A stretch of 64,000 bases of DNA from Bacillus sp. HSf4 (GTDB taxonomy: Bacteria; Bacillota; Bacilli; Bacillales; Bacillaceae), in NCBI RefSeq assembly GCF_029537375.1, contig NZ_CP120679.1, positions 3,026,001 through 3,090,000 of the forward strand, written 5' to 3'. Positions 61,706 through 64,000 of the stretch are shown piece after piece. The position numbers were made by a program, and so were the translations under genes. Position 1 is the first letter of the stretch, and the number at the start of each line of letters is the position of its first letter. The notes under the pieces were generated by a model. The model was not told the DNA's origin, did no database searches, and saw only the letters and a list, made by a program, of their open reading frames with translations.

Positions 61706-61741
61706 ATAAAAAATAAACGTGAGCCAAAAGGCCTCACGTTT
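61706..61741 (-). terminator. Terminator of accDA
   Basis: Perfect 9-bp stem AAACGTGAG/CTCACGTTT, GC-rich top, and T-rich tail on the minus strand, adjacent to the accA stop. Confidence 0.9.
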
Positions 61742-61743
61742 AC

Positions 61744-62721
61744 TTATTTTACCCCAACATATTGGTTTTCAGTCGAGATTTTTCCAATTGATTTATATTT
61801 GTCATATCTTTGCTGGATTAACTCCGTTTGATCCAGTTTCAACAGGGACTTGAGCGCATCTTTCAGCACTTCATCAATATATCCGGCCTGCTTCTTCACA
61901 TCGCGGTGTGCTCCGCCTCTTACTTCTTTTATAACATGATCGATAATATCTAATTCTTTCAGATCGGGAGCGGTGATTTTCATTGTTTCAGCCGCTTTTT
62001 TGGCGAGCCCTGAATCCTTCCAGAGAATCGCTGCCGCGCCTTCTGGAGAGATCACCGAATAAGTTGAGTTTTCCAGCATGAATAAGCGGTTTGCAACGCC
62101 GAGCGCAAGGGCTCCCCCGCTTCCTCCTTCGCCGATGACGATGGAGATGACGGGCACGGAGAGTCCTGCCATTTCAAAAAGGTTTTTCGCGATGGCCTCG
62201 CTTTGCCCTCTTTCTTCAGCCGCTTTTCCCGGATAAGCTCCTTTTGTATCGATAAAGCAAATGATCGGCCTGTTAAATTTATCAGCTTGATGCATCAGCC
62301 TCAGCGCTTTTCGGTATCCTTCCGGATGCGGCATCCCGAAATTGCGGCGGATGTTCTCTTTTGTATCCTTCCCCCGCTGTTGGCCGATGACGGTAACAGG
62401 AAGCCCCTTGAACTTGGCGATGCCGCCGACAATCGCTTCATCATCACCGAAATAACGATCCCCGTGGCATTCGAAAAAATCGGTAAAGAGATGTTCGATA
62501 TAATCGAGCGTTGTCGGACGGTTCGGATGCCTTGCAATCTGGACTCTGTCCCAGGCTTTCAGGTTTGTATAGATATCTTCTTCAAGCCGTTCCAGACGCG
62601 CTTCAAGCTTTGTAATTTCAGCGCTTAAATCCATATCCGAATTCTGTGTAAACTTTTTCAGTTCGGCAATCTTATCGCGCAGTTCGATTACCGGCTTTTC
62701 AAATTCTAATTCTCCAGCCAC
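61744..62721 (-). CDS. accA: Acetyl-CoA carboxylase carboxyltransferase alpha subunit
   Basis: 325 residues. Transfers CO2 from carboxybiotin to acetyl-CoA together with AccD. Conserved [36 protein letters not shown] and [18 protein letters not shown] (oxyanion regions). GTG start at 62721, overlapping accD by 16 bases, so coupled translation is likely. Confidence 0.97.
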   Translation of the reverse strand: MAGELEFEKPVIELRDKIAELKKFTQNSDMDLSAEITKLEARLERLEEDIYTNLKAWDRVQIARHPNRPTTLDYIEHLFTDFFECHGDRYFGDDEAIVGGIAKFKGLPVTVIGQQRGKDTKENIRRNFGMPHPEGYRKALRLMHQADKFNRPIICFIDTKGAYPGKAAEERGQSEAIAKNLFEMAGLSVPVISIVIGEGGSGGALALGVANRLFMLENSTYSVISPEGAAAILWKDSGLAKKAAETMKITAPDLKELDIIDHVIKEVRGGAHRDVKKQAGYIDEVLKDALKSLLKLDQTELIQQRYDKYKSIGKISTENQYVGVK

Positions 62722-63581
62722 TCGAGATCACCTCCAGTTTGGTGCATGCTTAAAATGCTGCCGAGCGTTTTTCTCATGTCGGCTCTGTGAACGACGGAGT
62801 CAAGCTGTCCGTGTTTCAGCAGGAATTCTGCCGTCTGAAAATCCTCGGGCAGTTCTTCACGGATCGTTTGTTCAATAATTCTTCTGCCTGCAAAGCCGAT
62901 CAGGGCGCCTGGCTCGGCGAGATTGTAGTCTCCGAGGGACGCAAAGCTTGCGGACACCCCGCCTGTCGTCGGATGTGTCATCACCGAAATGATCAAGCCT
63001 TGTTCTTCGCTGAAGAGCTTCAGTGCGGAGCTTGTTTTCGCCATCTGCATCAAACTGAGAAGGCCTTCCTGCATTCTCGCTCCTCCGGAAGCTGTAAAAA
63101 TGATGAAAGGAATTTTTTCTTCTCTCGCTTTTTCAATCGCCAGCGTAATTTTTTCACCGACAACAGATCCCATGCTTCCCATTCTGAAGCTTGAGTCCAT
63201 TACTGCGACGACCGCCGGATGCCCGTCGATCATGCCTTTTCCGGTTACGACAGCCTCGTTTAAAGACGTCTTTTCCTTGTCTTTTTCAAGCTTCTCCAGG
63301 TAACCCGGGAATTCGAGCGGATTTTCCGAGACCATATCCTGATTAAATTCTTCAAAAGTCTGGTCGTCAACCAGGCTTTTTATACGCTGCTTCGCGTTCA
63401 TTTGCAGATGATAGCCGCAGTTCATGCAGACCCTTAAGTTTTTATCGAGCTCTTTTGTGAGCATGATTTTTTTGCAGTTGGGGCATTTGGTCATAATCCC
63501 TTCCGGCACATCTTGCTTCGCCTTTTCCGCGGGAACGGAAGCGTATTTCTTTTTCTTTTTAGTGAATATATCTTTTAACAA
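62706..63581 (-). CDS. accD: Acetyl-CoA carboxylase carboxyltransferase beta subunit
   Basis: 291 residues from the TTG at 63581, preceded by GGGAGG; the longer frame has no ribosome site. N-terminal zinc ribbon (CPNC...CMNC, about residues 32-54) and crotonase-like core ([36 protein letters not shown]). Partner of AccA. Confidence 0.97.
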   Translation of the reverse strand: MLKDIFTKKKKKYASVPAEKAKQDVPEGIMTKCPNCKKIMLTKELDKNLRVCMNCGYHLQMNAKQRIKSLVDDQTFEEFNQDMVSENPLEFPGYLEKLEKDKEKTSLNEAVVTGKGMIDGHPAVVAVMDSSFRMGSMGSVVGEKITLAIEKAREEKIPFIIFTASGGARMQEGLLSLMQMAKTSSALKLFSEEQGLIISVMTHPTTGGVSASFASLGDYNLAEPGALIGFAGRRIIEQTIREELPEDFQTAEFLLKHGQLDSVVHRADMRKTLGSILSMHQTGGDLEWLEN

Positions 63582-63883
63582 AAGATTACCTCCCTTTTTG
63601 AAGGGTTCTTCATATATGCCTGTCCTGCTCATAGACTAGAACATCACTATACCGAAACTATTGTACTTTTTTTGTCAAACCGTGTCATCCTCAATTCGAC
63701 ATTTTTAATCGGCAAACGCGGAAATCAAGGTGAACGGGATCAGCGGGCGGCAATTTGATATATCAGCCTTGAGAGCGGATACAAAAGATTGAAAAAGCAG
63801 GCCGAAAAAAATTTCCCGGAAGCGTCTGACTCCCCTGGCGCATCTCCAATAAGAGGAAAAAACGCGCAGTTCATTTGAGAAAC
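63582..63883. other. Intergenic stretch between ytsJ and accD
   Basis: About 300 bases without a credible gene. A short minus-strand frame exists but lacks a ribosome site and shows no family features. Confidence 0.6.
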
Positions 63884-63922
63884 AGCGCGTGACAGCTCCC
63901 TGAAACAGGGCTGTCACGCGCT
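63884..63922 (-). terminator. Long GC-rich hairpin after ytsJ
   Basis: Perfect 12-bp stem AGCGCGTGACAG/CTGTCACGCGCT topped by CCCTG-AAA-CAGGG, 18 bases past the ytsJ stop. The tail on the minus strand is only GTTTCTC, so it is a weak terminator or an mRNA 3' stabiliser. Confidence 0.6.
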
Positions 63923-63939
63923 GATCAAAATGAGAAGTT

Positions 63940-64000
63940 TTAGTTTTCTTCGATCACTGCCAGTTTTCTTGTTTTTTCAGCGACTTCTTCAGGATCTACA
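63940..64000 (-). CDS. ytsJ: C-terminal end of probable NAD(P)-malic enzyme (partial)
   Basis: Only 19 codons are visible (DPEEVAEKTRKLAVIEEN then TAA), with the rest beyond base 64000. Assigned to malic enzyme because ytsJ precedes accD in B. subtilis (dnaE-ytsJ-accD-accA); sequence alone is too short to prove it. Confidence 0.5.
   Translation of the reverse strand, partial: VDPEEVAEKTRKLAVIEEN

Overview
The window is a chromosomal segment of a Bacillus of the subtilis/licheniformis group; I infer B. licheniformis or a very close relative. Protein sequences and gene order (polX-cvpA-zapA / rnhC / pheST-ysgA-sspI-cstA / abfA...araA-abnA-ysdCBA-rplT-rpmI-infC / ysaA-thrS-ytxC-ytxB-dnaI-dnaB-nrdR-speD-gapB / coaE-ytaF-mutM-polA-phoRP-mdh-icd-citZ-ytwI-ytvI-fxsA-pyk-pfkA-accA-accD-ytsJ) follow the B. 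subtilis 168 backbone from memory. Most genes lie on the minus strand. No tRNA, rRNA, CRISPR array or insertion sequence was seen.

Region by region: 1-3.7 kb carries DNA maintenance and division genes (polX partial, cvpA, zapA, rnhC). 3.7-5.9 kb is accessory: a degraded polymorphic-toxin C-terminus with an intact candidate immunity gene, and a secreted metzincin-type protease. 5.9-10.9 kb holds pheST behind a Phe T-box, an rRNA methyltransferase and sspI. 10.9-15.9 kb holds cstA (perfect cre site) and an accessory TetR + two PH-domain membrane protein operon whose repressor gene appears to be leaderless. 15.9-27 kb is the L-arabinose/arabinan regulon: abnA, then araA-B-D-M-N-P-Q-abfA without araL, under a consensus promoter with two AraR boxes and a cre. 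27-30.5 kb: ysdC, sigma-W-driven ysdB, ysdA and the infC-rpmI-rplT operon with its L20-type attenuator and an AUU start for infC. 30.5-33 kb is a decayed locus: an lrgB relic, a PhoD-like phosphatase with a broken Tat motif, and another gene relic. 33-42.8 kb: ysaA, thrS (T-box), replication initiation (dnaB, dnaI), nrdR, speD and gapB. 43-44.5 kb is a secreted pectate lyase. 44.5-64 kb is core metabolism: coaE, ytaF, mutM, polA, phoPR, citZ-icd-mdh, pyk-pfkA, accDA and the end of a malic enzyme gene.

Functional themes: plant polysaccharide use (abnA, abfA, araBAD, AraNPQ importer, pectate lyase) under carbon catabolite control (cre sites at cstA, araA and abnA), with gluconeogenic gapB carrying a CcpN-type operator. 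Most unusual signals: a 140-nt structured leader on speD whose apical segment can pair with all nine bases of an extended Shine-Dalgarno; the TetR operator set inside a promoter that predicts a leaderless transcript; the toxin/immunity relic; and the lrgB relic that shows how the infC-ysaA interval changed.
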